64,000 nt of DNA from Heliocidaris erythrogramma (Eukaryota; Echinodermata; Echinoidea; Camarodonta; Echinometridae), in assembly GCA_025617745.1 (NCBI GenBank), contig CM046869.1, forward strand, positions 4,302,244 through 4,366,243. The letters run 5' to 3'. The notes beneath the pieces are model-generated. The model ran no database searches, had not been told where the DNA came from, and saw only the letters and a program-made list of their open reading frames with translations. Below, one piece after another: positions 21,143-48,239 of this stretch (position 1 is its first letter; each line of letters opens with the position of its first letter). The translations under genes and the position numbers were made by a program.

Positions 21143-22519
21143 GAATTAGCCATCATATTTAAGGGTAAAACATATCCTCAATTCTACAATTTTTTTTATA
21201 GATTTGCAGACAAAAAAATGGGTGTCACCGCCCCCCCCCCCCTAGCGACGCCCCTGTAGAACGTAATATAGGTCAGATGATATTTAGACTGAAGCTCGCC
21301 GCCTTGCCTAAATATGGTTGCAAATCACAGGAAATACAGTACTCAAAAAGACAAGATTCATGCATCACATAATAAAGTTATTATTCAACAACGGCCCTGT
21401 GTCCAGGATAATACGAGGAGTAATGTACTATCGCACTCCCAGAGAGTGCCTAATATTTGACACTCAGATTACCAACAGATTAGCACCTTAGCTTACCAGG
21501 TGAATTGAATAGCTCAACAAAAAGGCAAAAGTTCAGTACTGTGAAGCGGACATAATTACATTTATGTGCAAAACCATTAACTTTATATAACTCACAAAAT
21601 GAAATGACTTGCAATCATTTTTTTCTGGTAGATATTTCCGCAGTCATGTTGGTAAATTGTTGTTTTTCCCCCCAGTTCCATTCAAGTTCCCAGCGATATT
21701 TCTGGAAACAAAACCGCCCAGCAACACAAATGGCAATAATCAGATCAATGTTACATTTTTTGAAACTGCTTTTCGAAACTAATTGAAAAGAAGAAGGGAA
21801 AATCGATTTCTTGAATACCTTATGTGAAAAAATGTCATAGGATTTTTGTTTATTCGTTTTATTGTTTTTTTTAATCTCACTCCTGTCGAACATACATTGA
21901 TTTACATTTTTCCTTTGAAACATTTTAAGTTGCATATGAAACAAAAATAAGAAAAAGGGCTGCAATAATCTAATTGTACCCGAACCTGAGAGAAAAATAA
22001 AGGTGTTATACAACTGTAGCATTCCCAACGGAATATGAACACACTATTAAAATCGGAGATATATGTTGCATAAGGCCAGAATGTTCTGAATATACCAAGA
22101 AATGTGATGTATTGGTATAACGCAGAATAGATTTTCTGCTGTATGCCAGCCGTGTATATGATTATACGTGTGTAATGTATACTATATACCGTTGGATCAG
22201 TCCGCCTGAACTCGTAATTCTCCCATCATGCCTGTAGAATAATAGGAAATGGCTTTAAGTTATTCATATCATTCATGACCAAAATGACAAATAACGATAT
22301 TGTTTCATGCTTGTCTGTGTTCATCCAGCTTGAACGTTTGTTCCGTATTCAGAATAATATTTTTTTTCTTTATTACCTTTATTACCGGATCTACTGGAAA
22401 AATGCAGTTACTTCTGCAGTCGTGTTTCCAGGTCTATCTTCTCTTTTCTATCTCTCTCTAGCTGTCTGTGTGCTGTACCAATGGGGTGGAATATGTCACT
22501 ATTCCCATGGGTGAGCATA

Positions 22520-22735
22520 ATGCGATGCTGACCAAAACTTGTCTAACTTTGCCTTGAAGCTATTGACCGTTGAAGCCATGACTATGTCTGCAGGCAAAGA
22601 ATTCCAGTCATTTACTACTCTGAAACTGAAGGTGTTTTGTCTCACCTTGTCTGCTCCTTACAAACAACTTGTAGGGATGGCCACGTGTTGTCTGAGTGGT
22701 ATCAGGCGTGATTCGAATTGTAGATTTTCGAGTAT
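22520..22735 (-). pseudogene. CR1/L2-like LINE ORF2 C-terminus, frameshifted
   Basis: On the minus strand one frame gives RGHPYKLFVRSRQGETKHLQ and, after a frameshift near 22618, the next gives FRVVNDWNSLPADIVMASTV then NSFKAKLDKFW. The pattern F..RVVxxWNSLP..IV.A.xVN.FKxxLDxxW is typical of the end of CR1/Jockey-type reverse transcriptases. The copy is dead. It lies in intron 1 of the amine oxidase. Confidence 0.75.
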
Positions 22736-22914
22736 AGTTAAATATTAGATGCTGCCAATCCTAGTTATACATAACTTTGATACCTTTTAGTCCCTCTTCT
22801 TTGATAATGTGTTGTAAATGCTTTGTACAATAAGCTATAGAAATCCAGGGATAGATCCAGGCAGGATATTGTCCGCGGGATGATGGCACCCCGGATTATG
22901 ACTGGTATCGGCCC

Positions 22915-24600
22915 CACCCAAAATACTGAGAGAGATAGAGAGAGAGGGAGGGGGGGGGGGATTAATCGATTTTTAAAGTGCATTATTGACCAAAGGATAT
23001 CAAGTTTCTGATAATCCCAGAATGGTTATTGCCGAGTACATTTCAACACGTTATTATTTGCGACTCTTGGAACCCCCCCCCCCCCCCCCTCTCTCTCTCC
23101 CTCTCTTTTTCTTTCTTTCTTTCTCTCGATTTCTAACTCTTTTCCCATAATGATGATATAACTTTTTCGTTTCTTAAACGTTTTGTATTCGATCCTTTCT
23201 CCAGAGCCATGTTTTATATTGGCCGACGTAAAGAGGTATAGCTACAGGCCTGCCCGTTATCATGTTCTTTCCGCACCTTCATGGTGTGTTAATAATAATC
23301 AACAATAAACTCTTTTCTTTCCATTCAATAATCCTCCCTTTGAAGCAATGCACCGTGCTTTTTCACAAAAGAGAACAAATCGCACTTTTTTCGAGCGCAG
23401 AACTCCTTTTATTCACGAGGGATCCATTCCTTTTCTGAAAACGAACTTGTTATTAGTGTAAAATATGAATACGCTGACATTGTATTTGTAATGATGACAT
23501 TCAAGTTATAATAAATAGCCCATATCCTTCCCGAAAAACCATTTTGATATCACACAAGAGGTTTTTGAAAGTTTCATTTTTAATCATAATATCGTAGAGA
23601 AAAGTTCAACTTAAAGAGGGCACCTCTCTATCGTTACTTTTTTTAATCAACAAAATATTAAAACACTTTTCAATTTATAGAAGGAGCGAGAAATTAATTG
23701 CGTCACCGTGTGTACGGATGTAGGAGAATAATACCTTGGGGAGAGAGAGAGAGGGGGGGGGGGGGCGCGGATGCAGAAAGGAGATTTCGTTATGACCCAG
23801 AAACTTTCTTGTGCTCCCGTCTCCCCCTTTGAAGGGAGAATAGGAGGCTTTACAAGATGATGATGATGATGGCTTCTTCTATAGCGCCGGTATCCGCCTC
23901 AAATGGGCGCTCATGGCGCTTGCAAGGCCCCCGCCGTCCAATTTCCATTGTACTGTGCTGTTCTTATCATTCAGCTATTTATATATAAATCAGAAAACGA
24001 GGCCATGGAGTGAAAGAAGGAGTGAAAGAAGGAGAGAGACATGCAGAGAGACAGACAGACAGACAGAGAGAGAGAGAAAAGGGGGGGGGGGTGCAGAAAG
24101 GAGATTTCGTTATGACCTATAAACTTTCTTGTGCTCCCGTCTCGCCCCCTTTGAAGGGATAATAGGAGGCTTTACAAGGCCCCCGCCGTCCAATTTCCAT
24201 TGTACTATGCTATTCTTATCATTCAAATACATGTAGAATACAGCTATTCTATATAGAAATCAGAAAACGAGGCCATGGAGTGAAATAAAGTACATAAGAC
24301 CTATAATCTTGTTCCGATGTTTCTTATCAGAATATGATCGAGCACACACAAAAGTCACTTTTGTGACAGATGTCAGTCTGGCTTTATTTTGTCTGTTTGT
24401 CTCTTTCTTTCTTTATCTATTTCTCTCTGTCATGTCTGTCTGTCTCTCTCTGTCTCTCTGTCTCTGTCTGTCTGTCTCTCTCTCTCTCTGCCTCTCTGTT
24501 TCTCTCTGTGTCTTTCTCTGTCTCTGTCTGTCTGTCCGTCTCTCTCTCTGTCGCTCTCTCTCTTCTATTTCTCCTCTTTCCAGAAATGATTGTTTTCATC
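22915..24600. repeat. Cluster of simple repeats and a duplicated segment
   Basis: Contains (GA)n plus G runs at 22928-22960, a C run and (CT)n at 23071-23105, (GA)n plus G runs at 23741-23765 and 24030-24092, and (CTGT)n/(CT)n at 24390-24570. The segment from the AGAAAGGAGATTTCGTTATG word to the CTTTACAAG word is repeated (about 23775-23855 and 24097-24180). A SINE-like fragment (ATAGCGCCGGTATCCGCC) is at 23880. Open frames here are repeat products. Confidence 0.7.
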
Positions 24601-24748
24601 CTGTCAAAGTGATGCATATCTTTTAAAAAAAGATGTCATTGCCGCCTTTTTCTTGTCCGGAGTGAAGACGCACATCAGTCTGTGCTTCCTTCGCTTTCAA
24701 ATGGATACTATAAATCAATTTCCTGCCCTGAAATAAGTTTCACAATTT

Positions 24749-25393
24749 CACAAAATAAATGGGAAGGTATTGTTTCAGAGCCCATAGTTAACTGGCGTAA
24801 AATTTATATAATTCCTTTTAAATGTACTTTATCCACAAAGCTACGGTATTTTCAGTATAAATTAATCCATAACATAATCGGTGTTAATAAGTATCTAAAG
24901 CAAGTTGGCATTTCCTCTCTGATTTATGTATTTTTTGTTCAGCAAATACTGAGACAATTGCTCACTTATTTTGGGAATGTCCTTTAACTCGTAGGTTTTT
25001 GGATGATCTTGAAAAATATACCTTAAAAATGAAATTAAGTTAACTTTTAATGATTTTGTCTTCGGCATACCAGGTGGTAATTGCTCTGCAATCAATTTTG
25101 TTATTTTGTATGCAAAATATTATATATTTTCAACTAAATATTTAAACGGCTCTTTATCATTTTCTTCATTTCAAAAGAAATTGGAATATCAATACGAGAT
25201 AGAAGAAACTATGAATATGCAACACGATAAGTTTATCTTAAACCTTGATGGAGAGAGGCATATCCAACTCATTTTAATTCTACATTTTCTTTGTATATTA
25301 TAAAGTTTTATGTATTATTGACATTTTGCATTTGTGTATATTGTTTATGGAGAAATAGTGAATAAAGACTTGATTTGAAAAAAAAAAAAAAAA
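24749..25393 (+). mobile_element. 5'-truncated LINE, copy 1, with poly(A) and target duplication
   Basis: A run of 16 A ends at 25393. GTTTCACAATTT is present just before the body (24737-24748) and just after the poly(A) (25394-25405), a 12-bp target duplication. The body encodes a C-terminal fragment reading NWRKIYIIPFKCTLSTKLRY and FQYKLIHNIIGVNKYL, then frameshifts where the zinc-binding cysteines should be. The pattern is that of the zf-RVT region at the end of LINE ORF2. Same family as 33011-33622. It ends 490 bp before the first shared exon of the amine oxidase. Confidence 0.85.
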
Positions 25394-25660
25394 GTTTCAC
25401 AATTTTTATTTTTTCCCTGTACATGATCGAAGGTTTTATCTTTGTAAACATGGCAACGGTTGGCCTAGTTAAACACCATGATTGGGTTATATTCTTATGC
25501 ACCGAAGTTAAACAAATGCTCTTTCCCAATTCTAAAAATGCAAAATATATACATGTGAAATACATACAGCTAAATGACAATATATATCTCAGATAGTGAA
25601 AAAATATTACTGTTATGAGCATGTTAATAGATATTTACATTTTCTCATCGCCCCCTGTCA

Positions 25661-25881
25661 CTCTCTCTCTCTTCCCCCCCCCCCCCCCTCTCTCTCTCTC
25701 TCGATCTCTCTCTCCCCTCTCTCTCTCCCCTCTCTTTCTCTCTCCCCTCTCTTTCTCTCTCCCTCTCTTTCTCTCCCCCTCTCTCTTTCTCCCCCTCTCT
25801 CTTTCTCCCCCTCTTTCTCTCCCCCCTCTTTCTCTCCCCCTTTCTCTCTCTGTTTCTCTGTCCTTACCTCTCCCCATACAG
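25661..25881 (+). promoter_or_regulatory. Polypyrimidine tract of about 210 nt at the shared 3' splice site
   Basis: From 25661 to the CATACAG acceptor at 25881 the plus strand is almost purely C and T. This is the acceptor every candidate first exon must use. A tract this long would bind U2AF or PTB-type proteins strongly if transcribed, so it may influence splicing. Its origin may simply be microsatellite growth. Confidence 0.6.
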
Positions 25882-40761
<14,880 letters not shown>

Positions 40762-41692
40762 ATTGATGTCTTGCCGATGAGGATGTGAATTAGAGAGACT
40801 GAATATCACCCTCTGTCTGGTTTTAATATGTCAATGCTGGTGGTCCAAACATTGGGAGTTTGCACGGTAGGAATTGGGAGTTCGCACGGTAGGAATAACG
40901 CGTTCGCTTCTTTTCGAGATTTCGACCTTAAAACGTAAATGTGTGTTTAAGATTGATTACGATAATCCCAATATATAGATGGAGAGAATTCATAATGATT
41001 TTCATCTTCCCCATTTATCTTAAGTCGTAACAAAGGAAACGTCACATAACGGTATTAATATAACAGAAGTTCAGAGAGTACGGAGAGAGATAGATATATT
41101 GGTGTTCAAAAGCGAGTTACTCAAAACTCTTTCTGAATTGATGATCTGTTATGTCACCAATTTTGTTTATGAAACACACCTTGCAGAATAAATAAATTGT
41201 AGCATCAACGAATAAAAAACTATGAAGGCTACAGATGATATCAAAGCACATGGACCCGAGTATCTACGTAATAAATTGTTACCTTTCAACTTCTTTGGGC
41301 ATTGGTCTTGCTATTATCATAATTGATATTTCATGTCAAATCCAATCTTATGTATAAATTATTCAACATTTATACAAATATTGTCTTACCAGACATTAAT
41401 TTTGAGCAATTGCAAGTTATTTATCGCGAAAATTTCTATAAACGTTATTTACCTGTTTATTGAGGCTGAGAAAGAGAATTATGAATGTTGACTTAATATT
41501 TTTATTGCAGTGGGGAAATTCTAAACATTGTTTTCAGGTTTTCTTTTGCTTGGAATGATTCCGTGAAAATGAATTTTATATATGAATGATATTGATCGTG
41601 TCGTATTAACACTTTTTGTTCTATTTTGTATAAAGACTTAGATGAAGTTATTCGGAAGGGCCCGGCATGAGGAACATGTAAATGGTATCATT

Positions 41693-41987
41693 TTAAAGTG
41701 ACAGTAAATTGAAGCTCATAATGGCACCATCTTTCAACAGGATTTGTCTGTGCCTCTAATTTTCCCATCATGCCCCATTCTAGTTTGTAGAAGCTTAGAA
41801 TGTATCTGCAGGCAATTTTCCACATGTGCAACGTCAAAAATAATACTTTGAAATATAAAATGTGCCTATTTTCCAAACAGCTGTTTGTCGAAATTCAAAA
41901 TAAAATGCCATTAATTTCCAAATCATAATCCCAATTTAGCAGTTAAAGGTGGCCCTGTTAAGTTTTGCCAGTTTAATGCCATTTTAA
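41693..41987. mobile_element. TTAA-bounded MITE, copy 2 (inverted)
   Basis: TTAA at both borders; inner ends AAGTGACAGTAAATTGAAGC and, inverted, AATGGCATTAAACTGGCAAA. It matches the element at 18499-18720 in reverse orientation, although longer. Confidence 0.7.
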
Positions 41988-42211
41988 AAGGCAGCTGTAG
42001 GAATTTTCCCACATCCTTTTGTATTCATTTTACTATAATATATACGTATTGAATGTATCATGAAATCATTTTATATACTCAAAAAAAAATTGGACAGAAT
42101 TCCTCTTTCATGATCCGGCGAACTTGCCAGAATTGACTCGAACTTTTAGACTCATTATAAACTATTACAGCTAGTAATAAATAAACTGAAAGTCGAGTCA
42201 AAGTGTAATAA

Positions 42212-42331
42212 GGGGGCGTTTCATGAAAGGACTTGAAATTTGCTCTCAGCCAATCAGATGCAAGGATTTCAGGAGCTTATAACAGTTGTCGGATATTTTA
42301 TCCGACAACTTCCTTTCATGAAACGCGCCCC
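42212..42331. mobile_element. MITE with GGGGGCGTTTCATGAAAGG ends
   Basis: 120 bp; the right end is the reverse complement of the left. The interior has the perfect stem GTTGTCGGATA/TATCCGACAAC. A related, more decayed copy is at 56691-56815 in reverse orientation. Confidence 0.75.
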
Positions 42332-43198
42332 TGATAGGGTAATGATTTTAAAATATAATCAGAATTTAAGATAATTCTTAACATGATGCTATTCTTGACT
42401 CTAGATGGCTAAAAGGAAATAATCAAAATATATCCTGAATATGTATAGCACACCAATATAGAAACAGATTATATTCCTGTTATATGAAACTCTACGACAT
42501 GGCACAAAAATATAGAGGTATAAACAGAAAGTGGCTTATTTTTCTACCCATGTTTGAGTTCTTTTTTGCGTATTGTATATAACTGTAGTCTTGTAAATAT
42601 TATTATCACTTACAAAGGAAAATACGTTATTTCGGAAATATTTATAATCTTTATAATCTGTGTCATTTATATAACGGGTATTTGTGCATTTCCGTATACA
42701 CTTGGTCTGGATTGTAATGGTGTATAAATTTTATATTATTGTCATGACATTTGTATGTAATGATATTTAAAAGAACAAGTAATAGAGACTACATAAGTAT
42801 ATCAGTATAATTATGGAGTAGTAGATTTTTTGTGCATATTGTCGACGTATTGTGTATGGGATATATTTCTGATGTAGTATTTTTTTTATAGAAAATTGAA
42901 TTTTATCAGCATGTTCGATTTTAATTTTCATTGAGAATAGTGTCTTTCTTATATTGTAGATTATTCATTCATTTCTGATATATGTTTTAAAAGATATATT
43001 TGGACATTTTTTTTAACATGATACAATAAATTGTAATAATTTCATACATTTAATTGACGTTTGAATCTCGTCACATTATTTTGTTTTGGTGTGAAGGAAT
43101 GGGAGAAGCAAGATGGATGAAAATATCATATTTTTTTTTATATAAAAAGTTAAGCCGTTGCCAGCCACCATGGCCACGCGCGTTCCCTTTTCATCCTT

Positions 43199-43560
43199 TT
43201 AAAGGGGAAGTCCCCCCTGATTACAAACTGGTTTAAAAGAAGCAGAAAAATTAAAGAAACAGATAAGTGAAGGTTTGAGCAAACGATAATAAATAGAAAG
43301 TTATGAATTTTTGAAGTTGTAATCAATCAAACACAAATTGGTAACTCCGTTAAGGTATCTTGCGAGCTCCTCTCCCATTTGCCCTGTACCCCCCAAAATC
43401 ATTAATTTCCATTTTCTCCGTAGTAAAGGAAATATTCAATCATACATGCATCTTAGATATAATCATTGCTCAGATGTTTTTTTTCACACAATACCTGTAT
43501 GAAACAAATCTACTCCTTCATCCAAAACTAAGAAAATGAAAATTTATGAAAAGTTTTGTT
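43199..43560. mobile_element. Half of a TTAA foldback element
   Basis: Starts TTAAAGGGGAAGTCCCCCC and matches both arms of the element at 57366-57885 (GTAATCAATCAAACACAAAT, GAGCTCCTCTCCCATTTG). The other terminus is missing. Confidence 0.6.
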
Positions 43561-43735
43561 GCCTAGTTATCTGTTTAGTTGCGATTGATTTCAATCGATG
43601 GCAACTGTATTGTCCATTACTATGATAGCAGAAAGAGTTGCGACAGCCACCCGTTGAATTTGCGGTTACGTGCTCAGTACCCCTATAAACCCTAACCCTC
43701 GGACTCGGGAGGCGCCTAAAAATTCTTAAATATAT

Positions 43736-43787
43736 AGAGGTCAAAAATAGGAAGCTAAATTATTTAGCTTCCTATTTTAGACCTCTC
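43736..43787. repeat. Short hairpin, about 24-bp arms
   Basis: AGAGGTC.AAAATAGGAAGCTAAA and its reverse complement are separated by four bases. The sequence just left contains AAACCCTAACCCTC. No terminator function is expected in this eukaryotic context. Confidence 0.7.
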
Positions 43788-44109
43788 TATTTTTTTTTCA
43801 TTTTGAGCGGCTGTGGCAAAAGGAAGTCTAACCATGATGGCCTAATTTGCTTTCTGAACAAACATCATTGAATGCTAAAGATATTTTATACCATACTCCC
43901 TAAACAACGGAGACTATGATTTTAATATTTTCATTCAGTTTTCATTTACGTTAATGAAAATTTTGTGCTTACGATGAAGTAAAACACTCTTCCTGGAGAG
44001 ACCTTCCCTAGAACCCTTCCCTGTTGCACTGTCAGAGAGAGAGTTCGCCCTCATTCTTTGCTGGTTCCATTCTCAATCAGAGTGCTCAGGAAGGCCATGT
44101 TAGTGATGT

Positions 44110-45798
44110 TTAAAGGAGAATTACGCTAAAAAATACAGACGATATTGTTCAAAGGTGTTATTTATTCCTACTTGTTGGACTATATGGCTTCGCGTCAAAA
44201 TATACGAGATCGATACGAATCAAGATTTTCTGAGCAAAATTTATCATCTGCTCCCAATATGTATCGTCTGCTAGCAGTACATGGAGGCTGCCATTTTTTT
44301 TTATGTGTACATGAAGATTTTCTTAATCCAAATGCCCAATTGCCTTTTTCAAAATTAAAAACCAGTTTTAGATTAAACATATTGAATAGATATGTCAATT
44401 TATTTTTAAACTGAAGATTTCTTTATATATTTCTGTTGAAAATCGATATTCGCTTAAAGGAGAATGAAACTCAACAAACATTAGCTGATAATCATGTGGA
44501 CAATTGGTAGCCTGTTAAAAATATCTTGAAAATACTCCTATTTGATTACTCAATAAGGAGAACAGTCTCTCTGAAATTTGCAGATTAATTGCTAGATGTT
44601 ATCCCATGGGGGCTGCCATTTTGAAAAACTGTGATGTCATATGAGTACATGTCCATTTACCTGTACACAATGGATATGATGTTGCATATTGTACAACTAA
44701 AGCCACCAATACAAGATTGCAGCCATTTTGGTACCTCCATTGTCTCACACAGGTGATAGCTAAGAGCAGTTGTAGGTCTTTGTCACTTCTTTGAAGAAAT
44801 GAAATACCTTTGTCGATCTGACCAAACAACGTGTGCGTGCCAAATCCTGCTTAACAAAAGAAACAGGTGAACCAAATATCTTGACACAAATAGGTTATAT
44901 AACAGGATAAAAGTATCTTCATTTGAATGTACATGACTACAAAAATGCTTTACATGAGAAAATCCAGTGTCATGCATTCCACAGGTGATCATGAGTGTTA
45001 TTGTAGCTAGTGTATAGGTCAGTAGGCTTCTCATAAATAGAACTGCTCTGACATTACTTTGTAAAGAAAATGGCAGCCCCCATGGGATAATGTCTAGCAA
45101 GGAAACTGTAACTTTTTGAGACACTGTTATCCTTCTTGAACAATCAAATAGGAGTAATTTCAAGATATTTGTAATAGGCTGACAATTATCTACATGATTG
45201 TAGGTTAATGTTTGTTACATTTCTTTCCTCTTTAATAGAAATCTATTTTCTCGATACTGTGACGTATGGGACGGAGCAAATTAATTCAAATTTATGGATG
45301 TTTCATCCCTGAGCATCTATAGCGGCAAGCTATGCATTCACCTGCTTTCGGATAATGGATTTGAAAAGTCAGAATGCATGTTGCATATATTATGTTCTGC
45401 TCTGTTTGGCAAACCCAAGAAAATAGATTTTTGTTAAGCAAAACCAGACAATTTAAAAATATCATTATAAAGATTTAATTTTTATAATACATGTAAACAC
45501 CCACTTTATATTTTTCGTCACATATGGGATTTTAGTTAATGAAGAAAAGCAATTTAGGTATTGGATTCAATATATCTTCTTGACTGGAACATTTCTCAAT
45601 GGTTCATGTACAACTCCAAATCAGCAAGAAAATGGCAGCCCCCATGGAAATGAGTAGGAGACGATACCGGCTGTTGGAATATCTTTATTTTTCCCTTTTT
45701 CTGATATCTTATTAGAAAATGATTTAGGCCAATAAGTAGGAATATATTACACCTTCCAAAATAAGTAAATTTGTAATTAAGGGTTGATTCTCCTTTAA
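44110..45798. mobile_element. TTAA foldback MITE containing a second foldback MITE
   Basis: The outer element has TTAA at 44110-44113 and 45795-45798, with inverted arms of 340-560 bp that include GGGGGCTGCCATTTT-like words. The inner element is at 44454-45235. Neither encodes a recognisable protein. Confidence 0.75.
44454..45235. mobile_element. Inner TTAA foldback MITE
   Basis: TTAA at 44454-44457 and 45232-45235. The arms are about 175 bp and inverted: both include CTCCTATTTGATT and CCCATGGGGGCTGCCATTTT when read inward. It is closely related to the outer element that contains it. Confidence 0.78.
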
Positions 45799-46892
45799 GT
45801 CACTTAATGTCCCTGATGCCAGGTCACCATTGCTTACAGTATGTATCCTTAAATGAGTACCTTACACATCCCAAATTGATCTTTACTGTGCCAATTTTCA
45901 TATTCTTGATACTATCCTTGGTATAGTGCATGGTACAAGTCTTGATATCACTGGGAACTAAATTTATACCATATTCCATCAATGGTACCAGCTGCAGAGC
46001 ACAAAATGCTACCAATTAGACGGCACACAGGAAAATAAAGAGTATACTACTTCACGGTGAAGGACCTGATGACGGGTGTCCAGGTCCAAGTGTATCAGTT
46101 TGTGTAACTGAAAAAAACTGATTAAAATGGCACCAACTAACTCAGGCAGTGCAACAGGGAAGGGCTCCGGAGAAGGTCTCTTCAGGAAGAGTGTTTTTTT
46201 TCCCCTTCGTCTTCAGAGTAAAATTTTTAACCAAAATAAGCAGAAAACTGGATGAAAATAGCTGTATCAGCATAGTCCCATAACCACTAGGTCAATAACT
46301 ACACCCCTTTTATTTAAATCCAAGGAATGTTCTGAAGACCAGGTGAAGGCATCTCTGGACAACATCCTCAAGGAAATTAAGCCATTCTGCCACTGGGTAC
46401 CAGGTATTGCTGCTATCTCAGTAGAGACCACCAGAAGCATTGTGACAGTGTACTGAAGTGTTGCAAGCTTTAATCACAAAGGTTTTGATCAGTAAAGTCA
46501 ATGAATCACCAAGGGTATGAATAATTTCGAATCACCAAATTTGGATAACTCACTGTTTCTATGCAAATGCAGTGAAACCAGAAACAGCATTCATTTGTAG
46601 ATGATAACTCAGTGTATTTAAGTGATGTGCCAGTAAATCCAGTTCCCCTTTGATTTTTTTTCCTGAAGAAGCCTTATAGGCGAAATATTGAACCTTTTTT
46701 GTCTAACGGAGTAATTTATTCCGTGTGTGTGTGTCCCTCTCTCTATATATATCAATACAATAGACTTCATTGTGTGACATAACATTACCGGCGTAAATCC
46801 ACGCCAAAAAAAAGGGGAAGGAGAACCCCCCCCCCCCCCCCCTCCCCTGCACATCTTGAAATGTCGCCGGTGCTATAGGGAGAAAGAAGCCG
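45799..46892. other. Non-coding stretch
   Basis: Includes poly-T, a short (TG)n, a TATATATA stretch near 46744 and a run of about 15 C near 46830. No gene, splice-bounded frame or named repeat recognised. Confidence 0.4.
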
Positions 46893-46896
46893 TTAA

Positions 46897-47640
46897 CACT
46901 AAAAGGGCCGGAATATTTTGGCTATGCCACAGCCGGGGGGTGAGTGGAATCCATCCGACGACCCGAGATCGCGCCGAAAATCGGCACGCACGTCGTCCAC
47001 AATGTACTTTACAAAACTGTTCCGAAAAAAATTCATATTAATTATGCGAATTTATTCATGAAATCAACATTTTGCTCTAAATCATTAAATAAAGCTCAGA
47101 AAATGCTAATTTTGGGTGTAGACACTCTTTCCAGTATTCTTAGCAAATATACTTGAAAAAAATTCGGTATCAAAATTGATTTCTTATGTATTTTATTGTA
47201 TTTGAAATTTCTTATTTATTTCTTTGTTTTTATCCCTTTTCTTTTTTATTGTTTTTTGATGAAATTTGTCAGGGACACTTTCGGGAACATAAACAGCATA
47301 AAATAAATTAATTTTAATCAGCAAATGTAAAAATATTCATAGATTTTTAAATTACGGCTGAAAACACATTTTGTATTGAAATTATACATGAAATCACGTT
47401 TTTGAGCAATTTTTGGAATATTTTTGGAATTTTTGAAAGTACGAAATGTTGAGCAACTTCGGAACCGCATGCCCGGACATCACGAATTTGGTCCTATGAT
47501 TTGGTCTCAAAAGATGCGTGAGATTCAAAAGAAAAAAAAGTCATGAAACGCCGCGGCGACTGCTTTGCGCGTTGCGGACATGTCGCGAGAAACGTCTAGG
47601 GGTGGGGGGGGGGGGTGGATTCCACCCGGCCCTTTTAGGG
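46897..47640. mobile_element. TTAA-flanked element with CCCTAAAAGGGCCGG ends (piggyBac-like MITE)
   Basis: TTAA at 46893-46896 and 47641-47644. The ends are CACTAAAAGGGCCGG and, inverted, CCCTAAAAGGGCCGG. TTAA duplication plus a CCC start is typical of piggyBac-type elements. 744 bp with CpG-rich ends and an AT-rich middle, no transposase; so non-autonomous. Confidence 0.75.
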
Positions 47641-47663
47641 TTAACAAGCACACATACATTCTT

Positions 47664-48151
47664 TTGTTTGTTTGTTTGTTTGTTTCTTGTTATTTTTTTT
47701 TTTTTTGCCGTTGCCGGGTAATGCCCAAGGTTGGTATCACGGCATAGGCGTAAGAGCTAGGCGAGAAAGGGGGGGGGGGCACTTACCTAGCTGGGGCATC
47801 CATTAAGCGGTCTTAGCATTTATATTATAGCTGGCCTCAGAACTTACTGTGCTCCTATTAAATTATTTCGGAAGTCTGCATCCCCAGTATCCCTATTCCT
47901 GAAGTTCGATGGATCGAGATTGTTTGTTTGTTTGTTTGTTTCTTGTTATTTTTTTTTTTGCCGTTGCCGGCCATGCCCAAGGTTGGTATCACGGCATAGG
48001 CGTAAGAGCTAGGCGAGAAAGGGGGGGGCACTTACCTAGCTGGGGCATCCATTAATTATAGCTGGCCTCAGAACTTACTGTGCTCCTATTAAATTATTTC
48101 GGAAGTCTGCATCCCCAGTATCCCTATTCCTGAAGTTCGATGGATCGAGAT
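47664..48151 (+). repeat. Direct duplication of about 250 bp
   Basis: The segment (TTTG)n-TTCTTGTTATTTTTTTT-GCCGTTGCCGG ... GAAGTTCGATGGATCGAGAT occurs twice in tandem (47664-47920 and 47921-48151). The second copy lacks about 22 bp of the first (the GCGGTCTTAGCATTTATATT segment near 47807). Confidence 0.85.
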
Positions 48152-48239
48152 TTCTCCGTAGCAAGGATATTTGCTGCTTATCTCTTAAAATGGAAAATAA
48201 AAGAATATGACGAAATTTGGCGGTTCAGTTACATGGGGG

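Larger units (their letters stand above)
40762..43040 (+). other. Amine oxidase 3' UTR and downstream sequence
   Basis: Polyadenylation signals AATAAA occur at 41187-41192 and 41191-41196, about 430 bp after the stop, and again at 43025-43030. The first pair is the simplest choice; use of the distal one would place two MITEs (41693-41987 and 42212-42331) in the 3' UTR. Confidence 0.5.
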
